Source: Priestia megaterium (GTDB taxonomy: Bacteria > Bacillota > Bacilli > Bacillales > Bacillaceae_H). Taken from it: a stretch of 64,000 nt of DNA. Both the position numbers and the translations under genes were made by a program. The notes below the pieces were generated by a model. The model made no database searches. It worked only from the letters and a program-made list of their open reading frames with translations, and had not been told where the DNA came from. The DNA is taken from assembly GCF_023824195.1 (NCBI RefSeq), contig NZ_CP085442.1, forward strand, positions 3,510,001 to 3,574,000. Direction: 5' to 3'. Shown in pieces: positions 35,518 to 44,239 of the stretch; within the stretch, counting starts at the first letter, position 1, and each line of letters starts with the position of its first letter.

Positions 35518-35937
35518 ATGAATACACGAGATCAACTTATCCAAAATGTGGTTTCCACGATGCGAAACCAAACGAAAAAAATGCAGCTATCGGTTATTCC
35601 CATTTTAAAATCATATATTCCTTTAAATGAATTTTTAGCGCTTCGCCTGCTGTATAAAGAAGGCAATCATATCGTTTCTGAGATTGCAGAGCATATGCAC
35701 ATCTCAAACAGCAGCATGACGTGCGTCAGCGACCGTCTCATGGAAAGAGAATTTGTCACGCGCGTACGCAGTCAAAAAGACCGCCGCGTTGTCTACTTAT
35801 CCATTACGGATAAAGGAAAAGCGTTTGCAGAAGAAATGGAAAAAGTGCTCACCAAAGAATATGGTGAAAAGCTTAGCCATTTTACGAATGAGGAATTACA
35901 AACGTTTCTTCGCTTGTTAAATAAAATGGATATTTAG
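35518..35937 (+). CDS. MarR-family transcriptional regulator
   Basis: 139 residues. Winged helix-turn-helix with NEFLALRLLYKEGNHIVSEIAEHMHISNSSMTCVSDRLMEREFVTRVRSQKDRRVVYLSITDKGKAF, where DRR is the MarR wing signature. Controls an unknown target, often its own gene and a transporter. The start ATG 35518 follows AAAGGAG by 12 nt; an earlier in-frame TTG lies before that site. Confidence 0.9.
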   Translation: MNTRDQLIQNVVSTMRNQTKKMQLSVIPILKSYIPLNEFLALRLLYKEGNHIVSEIAEHMHISNSSMTCVSDRLMEREFVTRVRSQKDRRVVYLSITDKGKAFAEEMEKVLTKEYGEKLSHFTNEELQTFLRLLNKMDI

Positions 35938-35938
35938 T

Positions 35939-35980
35939 AAAAAACCAGATGCCCCTTACACAGCAGGCATCTGGTTTTTA
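35939..35980. terminator. bidirectional terminator between the MarR and anti-sigma genes
   Basis: AAAACCAGATGCC / GGCATCTGGTTTT, 12-nt loop, T and A runs. Confidence 0.85.
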
Positions 35981-35985
35981 TTTTG

Positions 35986-37149
35986 TTATTTGTTATTTAC
36001 CTTCAAATTAAATGCGTCTGAGGTTAAGTCTTTTGACGTTTCACTTTTTTCGTCGTAAACATAAGGAATAAACCGAAGCATAGTCACGTCTTTATCATTT
36101 CGGTACTCTCCGTCCATCTCTAGCACTGTGTCTGTTCCTCCTCCACTGCCGCTTTCAGAAAGATCTCTTCCATTTTGGTCTTTGATTTTGACATCGACGT
36201 CCGTTCCGCCTCGGATGCTTCCTTTTGACGATGTAAACGTATAGTGCATTTTAATCGAAACAGGCGATACGCGAACTTCTTTAATAGACAATACGCCTTC
36301 TATTCCTTTTTCGTTAATCGGAATTTCCTTGTTTAACGGATACACTTTAGTATCAGCGATAATTTTTGAGCCGTTTACGCTTGTGTGTACCGTCCAATTC
36401 CCTTTAATTTCTCCGTACGAATCCCGGTAGTTCCCACTTTTCGTCTTAGCAGGATTCTTTTCAAAATCAAGGCTCGTGAACTGAGCGCTGATTTGATAAT
36501 TTTTATTTGGATCAATATGGTCTAGCACGTTGTAGCCATGAACATCAATTTTCCCGTCTCCGTCCGTGTCCGCCTGCGTTAATTGTAATGCGTACAGATA
36601 GCTCCAGCTTCCGTCTTTGTTTTTGATTGTTTCATTCGTAATAGTTGTAGCTGAATCAAAAAACGACATATTGCCAATTTTCACGCGCAGCTCTCCCGGT
36701 CGAATTGGGGTGTCTTGGTTAAGACCTAGTGCCGTTTTTCTAAATTCATCTGCGCTAATTGTTAACCCAAGTAGCACCTGTCCGTCATCAAGCATCAGTT
36801 CATTTATTTTCACTTGAATGCCTTGGTCCGTTGCCGTTTCATTTACCGTTTTTTTATAGCTGCTCAAGCTGCCTTCAGGCTTGTTCATAAGCAGCTCGAT
36901 TTGCTGACCAAGTTGCTGACTGATTCGCACAGCCGATGCCCATACCGTTTCGTTTTGCATCATCACAGGCGTCACAGCAAGCAGCAGCACCGCAGCGGCA
37001 ATCAGCGGACGTACTTTTTTCCGCGCCGGCTTTATGTCACGTTTTAAACGTTTTTTCATTCGTTTTTTCTCACTTGCCGTTAGCTCGATCTCTTCATATT
37101 CCTCAAATTCTACAGAAGATCCGTTTAATAAGTCATATTGATTTTTCAT
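35986..37149 (-). CDS. DUF4179-type membrane protein, probable anti-sigma factor
   Basis: 387 residues: a cytoplasmic basic part (1-45: EIELTASEKKRMKKRLKRDIKPARKKV), one TM segment (about 47-65), and a large outside domain of DUF4179/DUF5643 type (WASAVRISQQLGQQIELLMN ... VKINELMLDDGQVLLGLTISADE ...). Such proteins are encoded behind ECF sigma factors and act as anti-sigma factors or signal sensors. It follows the sigma gene by 19 nt. The signal is unknown. Confidence 0.8.
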   Translation of the reverse strand: MKNQYDLLNGSSVEFEEYEEIELTASEKKRMKKRLKRDIKPARKKVRPLIAAAVLLLAVTPVMMQNETVWASAVRISQQLGQQIELLMNKPEGSLSSYKKTVNETATDQGIQVKINELMLDDGQVLLGLTISADEFRKTALGLNQDTPIRPGELRVKIGNMSFFDSATTITNETIKNKDGSWSYLYALQLTQADTDGDGKIDVHGYNVLDHIDPNKNYQISAQFTSLDFEKNPAKTKSGNYRDSYGEIKGNWTVHTSVNGSKIIADTKVYPLNKEIPINEKGIEGVLSIKEVRVSPVSIKMHYTFTSSKGSIRGGTDVDVKIKDQNGRDLSESGSGGGTDTVLEMDGEYRNDKDVTMLRFIPYVYDEKSETSKDLTSDAFNLKVNNK

Positions 37150-37168
37150 ACCTATCCCTCCTTGTTTC

Positions 37169-37678
37169 TCATTTAAAAATCGCTTTTAATTTTTTTCGTC
37201 CGCGCGACAGCCGGTTATATAAATTGCTGATAGTCGTCTGTTGCTTTTTCGCAATTTGTTTTAGCTCGACTTCCTGTAAGTAATACGCTTTAAACAGCTC
37301 GCGGTCTCCTTCATTTAAGTGACCTAAAAGTTCTTCCACGTCGTCTGCTTGGACGTTACCTCCTGCTTTTTCACCAAATTCCGCTTCGTCAAACGCTTCG
37401 TGCTGCGTTTTTATGTATTTGCGCTGATAGTCAATGGCTTTGTACTTGGCAACAGCCGCAACCCAATTTTTAAACGTATTTTTCTCCGAATCAAAGCGAT
37501 CAATATGATGCCACACCGCTAACAATACGTCGTTTATGCACTCTTCTTCATAGCTTTTTAACGTACCTAAGTGCTTGCGTACAATAGAGGTAATTAATCC
37601 TCCGTACTGATCGATTAACAGCTCCAATCCTTTTTCTTTTTTACGCGTTATACACGCAATAATCCAGTCATCTTCCAT
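37169..37678 (-). CDS. ECF-type RNA polymerase sigma factor
   Basis: 169 residues. Region 2 is LITSIVRKHLGTLKSYEEECINDVLLAVWHHIDRFDSEKNTFKNWVAAVAKYKAIDYQRK; region 4 is LNEGDRELFKAYYLQEVELKQIAKKQQTTISNLYNRLSRGRKKLK. It would direct RNA polymerase to a small regulon in response to an extracytoplasmic signal. Followed by its presumed anti-sigma gene. AAAGGAG lies 7 nt before the ATG. I could not settle an autoregulated promoter upstream. Confidence 0.93.
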   Translation of the reverse strand: MEDDWIIACITRKKEKGLELLIDQYGGLITSIVRKHLGTLKSYEEECINDVLLAVWHHIDRFDSEKNTFKNWVAAVAKYKAIDYQRKYIKTQHEAFDEAEFGEKAGGNVQADDVEELLGHLNEGDRELFKAYYLQEVELKQIAKKQQTTISNLYNRLSRGRKKLKAIFK

Positions 37679-37826
37679 GGTATTGCTCCTTTCCGCTTGC
37701 TTTTACATCTATTAATACGGATTCTTTTTACAAAACCTATCAATCTTCCTAAATTAAATTAAAAATAAGCTTGTTCAGTATTTATCTCGCTGGTAAAATA
37801 AGCTAAAACCTTTGAAGGAGGCCGCT

Positions 37827-38840
37827 ATGATTACTTATCCTTTTCTTACATCTAACCCTACCGTCTGCATAACCGCACCTTCTTCTGGTGTACCTCAAGC
37901 TCTTCATTCCATGTTTTCTTTATCGTGTGAACGAATGAAGGAAAAAGGCTTTTCTGTCATACCGGGAGAAACCGTTTGGACGCAGCATAAAGCAAAATCC
38001 GCTTCTCCTAAAAAACGTGCGAATGAACTTCAAGCCATGATAGAAGATGAAAACATTGATATCATTATTCCTCCTTGGGGAGGCGAGCTGCTGATTGAAA
38101 TTCTTGAACATCTCGACTTTACAAAATGGACAGCAAAATGGGTGCTTGGCTATTCTGACACCAGCGTTCTTTTGCTGGCTATTACACTTAATACCGGGAT
38201 TGCAACAGCTCATGGAACCAACTTTGTGGATTTGCGAGGAGAATACTGGGATCCAACGACTGCGATGTGGCAGCAGGTGCTGACGACCAAAAAAGGAGAA
38301 AGCGTGGTTCAAGTGTCTTCCCAGCGCTATCAAAAAAAATGGCAGCACGACAATCCGTCACCATGCGTGTTTCATTTAACGGAACAAACGGCTTGGAAGC
38401 ATACAGAGTCAAGCGACGTTCACATCGAAGGGCGACTGCTCGGAGGATGTATTGACGTGATTAGGCACTTAGCAGGCACTCCTTTTGGAGATGTAAAAGT
38501 CTTTCGAGAAAAACATATTCCTTCAGAACCGGTCATTTGGTACTTTGACAACTGTGAACTGACGACCGCTGACCTTCGCCGTTCACTTCTTCAGCTTAAG
38601 CTAGCGGGCTGGTTTGATAACTGCTCGGGTATTTTATTCGGAAGAAGCAGCGCTAATGAGCCCGTTGATTCCTATACCGCTGAAGATGTGTATCGCGACC
38701 TTGCCTCTGACTTACATATTCCAGTTATCTATGACATCGACTGCGGCCACCTCCCTCCTCAGCTCACGCTTATTAACGGCGCGTATGCGAGTGTTAACGT
38801 AGAGAAAAATAAAGGGACAGTTGTTCAATACTTTACGTAA
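37827..38840 (+). CDS. S66-family peptidase (LD-carboxypeptidase/MccF-like)
   Basis: 337 residues. The nucleophile Ser lies in LGYSDTSVLLLA (about 115), preceded by the oxyanion motif IIPPWGGELLIEIL; the catalytic Glu is in WYFDNCELTTADLRRSL and the His in DIDCGHLPPQLTL near the C-terminus. S66 enzymes cleave LD-peptide bonds of murein tetrapeptides, or, in MccF, microcin C-type aspartyl-nucleotides; the long insert and WYFDN pattern look MccF-like. Start behind AAGGAGG. Repeat copy 3 follows. Confidence 0.88.
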   Translation: MITYPFLTSNPTVCITAPSSGVPQALHSMFSLSCERMKEKGFSVIPGETVWTQHKAKSASPKKRANELQAMIEDENIDIIIPPWGGELLIEILEHLDFTKWTAKWVLGYSDTSVLLLAITLNTGIATAHGTNFVDLRGEYWDPTTAMWQQVLTTKKGESVVQVSSQRYQKKWQHDNPSPCVFHLTEQTAWKHTESSDVHIEGRLLGGCIDVIRHLAGTPFGDVKVFREKHIPSEPVIWYFDNCELTTADLRRSLLQLKLAGWFDNCSGILFGRSSANEPVDSYTAEDVYRDLASDLHIPVIYDIDCGHLPPQLTLINGAYASVNVEKNKGTVVQYFT

Positions 38841-38845
38841 AAAAA

Positions 38846-39136
38846 GAGGCTTGTATAAAAGTAGTTTAATTGAAGGAAGATCCGAACGAACTTGATTCTT
38901 GATGGAGAATCCAATTCTTTCGGATTTTTTCATGGGTATGGTGAACGTAGGCTTGTTCCATATATGTAGGTGTTTCTAGTGGTTGATTGGAGGGCAAGAC
39001 GAAGACTTCTGCGGGGAAAACGGAACAGGTGAGACCCCGCAGGAGCGCACGCGACGAGGAGGCTCACCGGCCGCCCGCGGAAAGCGAAGTCTTGCACGGA
39101 AATCAACCGCTGTTCATTTCGTTGTTTCTCAATCTT
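38846..39136. repeat. dispersed structured repeat, copy 3
   Basis: About 290 bp. It keeps both parts: a diverged hairpin (ATCCGAA... / ...TTCGGAT, 38879-38927) and the full GC-rich domain (about 38978-39110) with CTGCGGGG, GGTGAG, CCCCGCAG and CTCACC in interleaved order, and outer arms GCAAGAC/GTCTTGC and GATTG/AATCAAC. The left end (GGCTTGTATAAAA) has decayed compared with copies 1 and 2. Again between convergent genes. Confidence 0.85.
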
Positions 39137-39139
39137 GTT

Positions 39140-39493
39140 TTACATATCTCTCATCAACGCTAAAAACGAAGCAAACATGAAAAAAGTTGCACCAAGCCAC
39201 GAGTGATAGTGCTCTTTTTGATTTCTTTCAAACTTCCATTCTTCGAATCCTCGAAGCACGTACAGGAGAAACAAGAAAAGAAACATAAAAACAGAGGTGT
39301 AGGCTGGAGGTATAACGAAGATCAGCACTAAAAACGAAGCAAGCATCACCATTTCAATTGTGATAAACAGCGGCCGCCTTCCTTTAAAGCTTCTCCAATA
39401 GCTTTTTGTCATCTTTGTATGCAGCTTTTTTCGCAGGCAAAAATCCAGAAAGATATAGACGACTGCCAAAATCAGCAAATACACAAGCGTCAT
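39140..39493 (-). CDS. DUF4181-like membrane protein
   Basis: 117 residues, four TM segments (about 1-18, 42-60, 66-83, 98-114) and the conserved basic stretch LRKKLHTKMTKSYWRSFKGR plus LRGFEEWKFERNQKEHYHSW. Matches the DUF4181 group of Bacillus membrane proteins as I remember it; function unknown. AAGGAGG lies 7 nt before the ATG. Confidence 0.7.
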   Translation of the reverse strand: MTLVYLLILAVVYIFLDFCLRKKLHTKMTKSYWRSFKGRRPLFITIEMVMLASFLVLIFVIPPAYTSVFMFLFLFLLYVLRGFEEWKFERNQKEHYHSWLGATFFMFASFLALMRDM

Positions 39494-39686
39494 TTTTATT
39501 CCTCCTTCCGACTAAAAATATCCTTATACTTCCATCTCAAAGAACTTTCCACAAATTTCAAGCGTATAAAAAATCTTTATACAACTTATTGGTGCAAGCA
39601 TTCATATATTCAAAAATCGCTAATATATTGACTAATGTACAGGTTAAATTCTCTGTATAAACTCACCTATAGGGGGACATCAAGTT

Positions 39687-40337
39687 ATGAGAATAAAAGA
39701 AGTGAAGCAAGGTGCACTCGCAGCGCTGAAAAACCGCTGGGGATTCGCCGTACTGCTTACGTTCGTTACGTATCTAATTGCTGCCGGCATTCCAGCACTT
39801 ATTGACTTTTTAATCAACGGATTTCCAAGCGGGTCCGAAACTGAATACTCTCAGTCTACCTTAGCTAATATTGTATCCCTGCTGCTCGTACCGCTCTTTT
39901 TTTCTTACTACTGGGTACTTTTGCGTTTAGTGAGAGGAGAAAGCGTCCGTGTTGGAAATGTGTTTGATTCGTTTTCATCTGCGGGATTATATTTTAGAAC
40001 ACTCGGACTTTACTTGCTAACGATTATTTATACCGTGCTATGGAGTATTTTATTAATCATTCCTGGCATCATCAAAAGTCTTGCCTATTCACAGGCTTAC
40101 TACGTATTCCGCGATAACCCAGATTATTCGGTCAACCAGTCTATTACCGAAAGCAGAAGGTTAATGAACGGCTATAAGTGGAATTACTTTTTACTCCTTT
40201 TAAGCTTTATCGGCTGGGGAATTTTAAGTATCATTACGCTTGGCATCGGGTTATTATGGCTCGTTCCGTACGTAACGACTTCGCTTGGCGTATTTTATGA
40301 AAAGCTAAAAGCGAATGAAACTGAAGCTGCTGAATAA
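39687..40337 (+). CDS. DUF975-family membrane protein
   Basis: 216 residues, about five TM segments. Begins RIKEVKQGALAALKNRWGFAVLLTFVTYLI, the DUF975 start (xRxxAxxxLKGnW), with LILIIPGIIKSLAYSQAYYVFRDNP and ITESRRLMNGYKWNYFLLLLSFIGW, its core motifs. Function unknown. AGGGGG lies upstream; terminator behind. Confidence 0.85.
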   Translation: MRIKEVKQGALAALKNRWGFAVLLTFVTYLIAAGIPALIDFLINGFPSGSETEYSQSTLANIVSLLLVPLFFSYYWVLLRLVRGESVRVGNVFDSFSSAGLYFRTLGLYLLTIIYTVLWSILLIIPGIIKSLAYSQAYYVFRDNPDYSVNQSITESRRLMNGYKWNYFLLLLSFIGWGILSIITLGIGLLWLVPYVTTSLGVFYEKLKANETEAAE

Positions 40338-40339
40338 AC

Positions 40340-40376
40340 GAAAAACCGTATTCGAGTTGCGAATACGGTTTTTTTA
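40340..40376 (+). terminator. terminator of the DUF975 gene
   Basis: AAAAACCGTATTCG / CGAATACGGTTTTT, 5-nt loop, T run. Confidence 0.88.
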
Positions 40377-40774
40377 TTTAGTTTTGGTATTCTCTCTATA
40401 TACATTAGTTGAAATTTACAACCTGTTATTCACTAAATGAGCTGGTAAACTATATTACCATCGAACTATATCTCCTAGAAACAGTAGCTAAATAGCCGCT
40501 GTTTTTTTAATTCCCCCTCTTTTTTAACATAAAAATAGAAAAATTCCATACCCTTTACATATTTTCTAATAAATCTATGAATTCCCTAAACATTTCTACC
40601 TAGATAAATTGTCAGAATTATTACAGAGAAGGTGACAGTTCTACTTATATCGCCCTTTAATATTAAAACTATGTTACAAAATGTCGTAATTTGGAATTAG
40701 ATGTTTACTTTTCCTGTAAGGATTGATAGACTCACAGTTGTGAATAAAACAAGTTATGGAAAGGGAGAAAGAAC
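40377..40774. other. long leader region of the NlpC/P60 gene
   Basis: 398 nt without a gene. A weak hairpin AACAG..GCT/AGC..CTGTT followed by seven T (about 40478-40508) could end a short transcript. I looked for the conserved blocks of the c-di-AMP (ydaO) riboswitch, common ahead of such hydrolase genes, and did not find them. GGAAAGGGAG is the ribosome-binding site of the downstream gene. Confidence 0.4.
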
Positions 40775-41620
40775 ATGCTAAAGAAAGCAAATCGTACAGT
40801 TATGAATATGGGGTTAGCAGCATTACTTGTTCCCGCTGCCCTAACATTTAGCACAACTTCAGCAAGTGCAAATGACGGAGGCGCTGCACCAGCACCCGTA
40901 CAAGAAAAGGTAACGCCAAGCGTACCTCAACAACAAGCAACTACTACTAATCAAAAAGTCATCGTAAACGTGAGTGCGTTAAATATTCGTCAAGGAGCTA
41001 GCTTTTCATCTCCAGTCGTTGGAACTGCAACACAAGGTCAAGAGTTTGCTATTTTAAAAGAAGCAAACGGCTTAGTTGAAATTGCACCAAACAAATGGAT
41101 TTCAAAAAGCTCAAGCTACGTAACAATTGCATCAGGTAAACCAAGCACAACAAGCCAAGTAAAAGGTGTAAGCACATCAACTCCTTCTACTTCTACAGCG
41201 TCTGCATCTACATCTGCAGCACAAGAAACAAGCACACCAGCACCGGCTCCAACAACAAGCACGGCTTCTGGAAGCACAGTAAGTGTTGCACGTAGTTTAG
41301 TAGGATCACCTTACCAATGGGCAGGAAACACACCAAGCGGATTTGACTGCTCAGGCTTTATCGCATACGTGTTCAACCATAGCGGTCACAGCATTTCACG
41401 TACAAGCGTAGCAAATTATTGGAACATGGCGACAAAAATTTCGTCTCCACAACCAGGCGATCTAGTATTCTTCCAAAACACATACACAAGCGGCCCATCT
41501 CACATGGGAATCTACATCGGAAACGGCCAAATGATTCATGCTGGTTCACACGGTGTAGCTGTAGCTGACCTAGATGTTTCTTACTATCAAGATCATTTCT
41601 TAGGATACGGACGTTTCTAA
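40775..41620 (+). CDS. secreted NlpC/P60 cell-wall hydrolase with an SH3 domain
   Basis: 281 residues. Signal peptide (1-32, ending SASA-ND), SH3b domain (about 62-118: VNVSALNIRQGASFSSPVVGTATQGQEF), Ser/Thr/Pro/Ala linker (about 125-170), then a C-terminal NlpC/P60 domain. The catalytic Cys is in GFDCSGF (about 193), the His in SHMGIYIGNG (about 244) and the polar third residue in MIHAGS. It should cleave D-gamma-glutamyl-diamino-acid links in peptidoglycan. Strong ribosome-binding site; terminator follows. Confidence 0.93.
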   Translation: MLKKANRTVMNMGLAALLVPAALTFSTTSASANDGGAAPAPVQEKVTPSVPQQQATTTNQKVIVNVSALNIRQGASFSSPVVGTATQGQEFAILKEANGLVEIAPNKWISKSSSYVTIASGKPSTTSQVKGVSTSTPSTSTASASTSAAQETSTPAPAPTTSTASGSTVSVARSLVGSPYQWAGNTPSGFDCSGFIAYVFNHSGHSISRTSVANYWNMATKISSPQPGDLVFFQNTYTSGPSHMGIYIGNGQMIHAGSHGVAVADLDVSYYQDHFLGYGRF

Positions 41621-41621
41621 G

Positions 41622-41672
41622 AAAAAAATGCCCTCTAATCGTTAGATACGTTCTAACGATTAGAGGGCATTT
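41622..41672. terminator. bidirectional terminator, very long stem
   Basis: 21-bp perfect stem from AAATGCCCTCTAATCGTTAG with its complement, 5-nt loop, between convergent genes. Confidence 0.92.
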
Positions 41673-41677
41673 ACTTT

Positions 41678-42343
41678 TTATCGCTGCGCTACGGAAAGCG
41701 CCTTTTCAATACGCGTTTGAAATTTATGCTTCCAGTCTTCAGCAAGCTCAGCCACTTCTAAAGCCCGCTTCATCCCTTCTACATCTTTTGGACGATGGAA
41801 ATATAAATCAAGCGTAAACCAAACGGATACTTGGTTTGGATGAGCTTCAATCAATTTCACTTCTGAATCCTGTGTAATCGTACCTTCTTTCAGCACGCGG
41901 CAAAGATAGCCGGTATAGCTTGTCTCAATCATTCGTTTTAAAAGTCCTTTTACGCCCGTTCGTTTTGTAATCGTGTCGCATGGATTTCGCCCTTGCGTCA
42001 CTTGAATGACGGCGTCTCCGACTCCATAAATGTCTCCAATGCATACTTCTTTTTCAAGCATGCCTGCTACAACAAGATTTTCTCCGAACGCAGACATCGG
42101 CAGCTCCGTATCAAACTCTTCGTTCCATTTTTTATAGTGCTCATACGGATACACGCACACCGCACGATCCGGTCCGCCGTGATACTTTAAGTTCGCTACG
42201 CCGTCGCCTTGAAACCCTTCTTTTGCTAAAAAGGTCTCGTCTACTTGCTTCTTGCATATGCCTGTGCGCATTTCTTTGTCAGGACTGTATGCCATTTGTT
42301 CAGGCATGCCGGTTGCTAAATGAATTATTTTACGTTGATTCAT
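41678..42343 (-). CDS. MOSC-domain protein (YiiM/YflK type)
   Basis: 221 residues. MOSC core with KYHGGPDRAVCVYPYEHYKKWN, SAFGENLVVAGMLEKEVCIGDIYGVGDAVIQVTQGRNPCDTI; the Cys in RNPC is the conserved MOSC cysteine, and the 3-alpha C-terminal domain follows, as in YiiM. YiiM-type proteins reduce N-hydroxylated compounds with a molybdenum cofactor; that activity is inferred. GGGAGAGG lies 6 nt before the start. Confidence 0.87.
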   Translation of the reverse strand: MNQRKIIHLATGMPEQMAYSPDKEMRTGICKKQVDETFLAKEGFQGDGVANLKYHGGPDRAVCVYPYEHYKKWNEEFDTELPMSAFGENLVVAGMLEKEVCIGDIYGVGDAVIQVTQGRNPCDTITKRTGVKGLLKRMIETSYTGYLCRVLKEGTITQDSEVKLIEAHPNQVSVWFTLDLYFHRPKDVEGMKRALEVAELAEDWKHKFQTRIEKALSVAQR

Positions 42344-42778
42344 TCGTACCTCTCCCTTCCCCGTTTTCCCTTACTAATTACGTCATATTTTACCACATTT
42401 TAAAGATGATGCTCTTATTTTTCATGTATTCCACTAAAATCTTGGCAATATCATGAAAATTTTAAAAAATATTTCACAATTATATTAAAAATATCTTCAT
42501 TTCCTCTTTTTCTTTTGTTCGAAATGATTTAAGATAGTAAGGGCTGTCGAAATATAAGTTATTATGTCAGTTCTGCATGTTTTTTTACATATTAGCACAT
42601 AGTAAATATTATTTTACAATTACGTCATTTTTTACAATGGCCTAAAAAATTTTGCCCATTTTTACTAAAACTAGCGTGAAAGTCCTGATTTTTATATAAA
42701 ATAGAGGCCGATTTACATAGTCATTTCTATGCACGTCCCTCTTTTATAAATATAGAGTACATGTAAGGAGAAAAGTAA
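42344..42778. other. intergenic region ahead of nupC
   Basis: 435 nt with no gene. AT-rich; the only clear structure is the leader hairpin at 42695-42749. No purine-riboswitch core (no GUUUCUACC-, CCGUAAA-type blocks) could be found. Confidence 0.4.
42695..42749 (+). promoter_or_regulatory. nupC leader hairpin
   Basis: Outer stem TATAAAATAGAGG with CCTCTTTTATA (one bulge) around an inner CATAG/CTATG hairpin; ends 30 nt before the nupC start. No T run, so not a terminator. Function unknown. Confidence 0.4.
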
Positions 42779-43954
42779 ATGTCAATTTTAATGGGAATTA
42801 TCGGAATTTTAATTGTCTTAGCAGTTGCGTTCCTCATGTCAAACGACAAGAAACTTATCAACTACAAAGGCATCGCAGTTATGCTGGTTATTCAGCTCGC
42901 TATCTCTGCTTTTATGATGAATACATCGATTGGTCGCAAGGTGCTTGACTTTATTACGAGTGTATTTACAAAGATCTTATCATTTGGTAACGACGGAATT
43001 TCGTTCGTGTTTGGAGATCTTGCAGGAAAAGGCATTTTCTTTATCCAAACGTTAGTTATGATTGTATTCGTTTCAGCATTATTAAGTATTTTAAACTACT
43101 CTCGTATTTTACCCTTTGGGATCAAATATATCGGAGGACTTGTTTCAAAAATTACCGGACTTCCCCAAATTGAAAGCTTCACAGCGGTGAATGCCATGAT
43201 TTTTGGTGATACAACGGCGCTAATTGCGGTGAAAAACCACATCGGAGGTTTAACACCAAACCGTTTATTTATCGTCACAACAACATCTTTAGTATCCGTT
43301 TCTTGTTCAATTCTAGGCGCATACATGCAGATGATTCCGGCGGAATACGTATTAATTGCCCTACCGCTAAACGTATTCTCTGGTTTAATTGTTTCTTCTA
43401 TCGTTGCACCTGTAAAAGTGGAAGATGAAAACGAAGTCGATATCAAAGCGCCTGCTAAGCAAGGCACGCTGTTTGAAGCAATCGGTGACGGTGCCCTAGA
43501 CGGCGGACGCGTTGCGTTAATCGTAGCAGCGATGCTTGTGACGTATGTTGGTCTTTTAGCATTAGTGAACTATGTATTAAACGGCGTCATCGGATTAACT
43601 GTTCAAGACATTTTAGGATATATCTTCTACCCAATTGCCTTTATCATGGGTATTCCGGCAGATGAACTAATGAGAGCCGGCGGCGTAATGGGAACAAAAG
43701 TAGTAGCAAACGAATTCGTTGCCATGCTTGACTTCCAAAAAATGATGCCTCACCTTTCTGAAAAAACGGTCGGTATCGTATCAGCTTACTTAATCTCATT
43801 TGCAAACTTCAGCTCAATTGGAATTGTCCTTGGTACTATCCAAGCGATCAACGGCGAACAAGCTTCACGAGTTGCCAAGTTCGGCTTGAAGATGCTGTTA
43901 GTCGCTACAATGGGCTCTATTTTAACAGGTATTATGGTTGGATTGTTTATTTAA
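42779..43954 (+). CDS. nupC: NupC-type concentrative nucleoside transporter (CNT family)
   Basis: 391 residues, about 8-10 TM segments. CNT motifs: LPQIESFTAVNAMIFGDTTALIAVKNH (substrate-binding re-entrant loop), VSCSILGAYMQMIP, GVMGTKVVANEFVAMLDF and SAYLISFANFSSIGIVLG at the C-terminal end. Imports nucleosides, mainly pyrimidine types, with protons or sodium. TAAGGAG precedes the ATG. Terminator behind. Confidence 0.92.
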   Translation: MSILMGIIGILIVLAVAFLMSNDKKLINYKGIAVMLVIQLAISAFMMNTSIGRKVLDFITSVFTKILSFGNDGISFVFGDLAGKGIFFIQTLVMIVFVSALLSILNYSRILPFGIKYIGGLVSKITGLPQIESFTAVNAMIFGDTTALIAVKNHIGGLTPNRLFIVTTTSLVSVSCSILGAYMQMIPAEYVLIALPLNVFSGLIVSSIVAPVKVEDENEVDIKAPAKQGTLFEAIGDGALDGGRVALIVAAMLVTYVGLLALVNYVLNGVIGLTVQDILGYIFYPIAFIMGIPADELMRAGGVMGTKVVANEFVAMLDFQKMMPHLSEKTVGIVSAYLISFANFSSIGIVLGTIQAINGEQASRVAKFGLKMLLVATMGSILTGIMVGLFI

Positions 43955-43955
43955 T

Positions 43956-43990
43956 GAAAAAGCACTCACTTTTAGTGAGTGCTTTTTTTC
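43956..43990 (+). terminator. terminator of nupC
   Basis: AAAAAGCACTCACT / AGTGAGTGCTTTTT stem, 3-nt loop, T run. Confidence 0.92.
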
Positions 43991-44239
43991 TGTTTGGGTT
44001 GTTTCTTTTGGAATTATAGGTGTAGTGATTTGTTCGCTCTTCAAGACTCAATTACCTTATGTTGTTTAATGGTTCTTGAACAGGATATGAAGCTAAAGAC
44101 TTAAAAATCGTTTACATAACATAAAAGTTTCTTTTTAAGATGGTCCTTTTTTACTTAAAAGTAAAAATACAGATGAATAGGTTAAGGGATAAAACCAAGC
44201 GGGTATTCTTTTACTATTAAGATGAAAGGAGTTTTTACT

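Noticed and set aside
40377..40774. c-di-AMP (ydaO) riboswitch ahead of the NlpC/P60 gene
   Set aside because: The leader is long and the gene class fits, but I could not find the conserved sequence blocks of this riboswitch on the plus strand.
42344..42778. Purine riboswitch ahead of nupC
   Set aside because: A hairpin is present, but the conserved three-way-junction sequences are missing.
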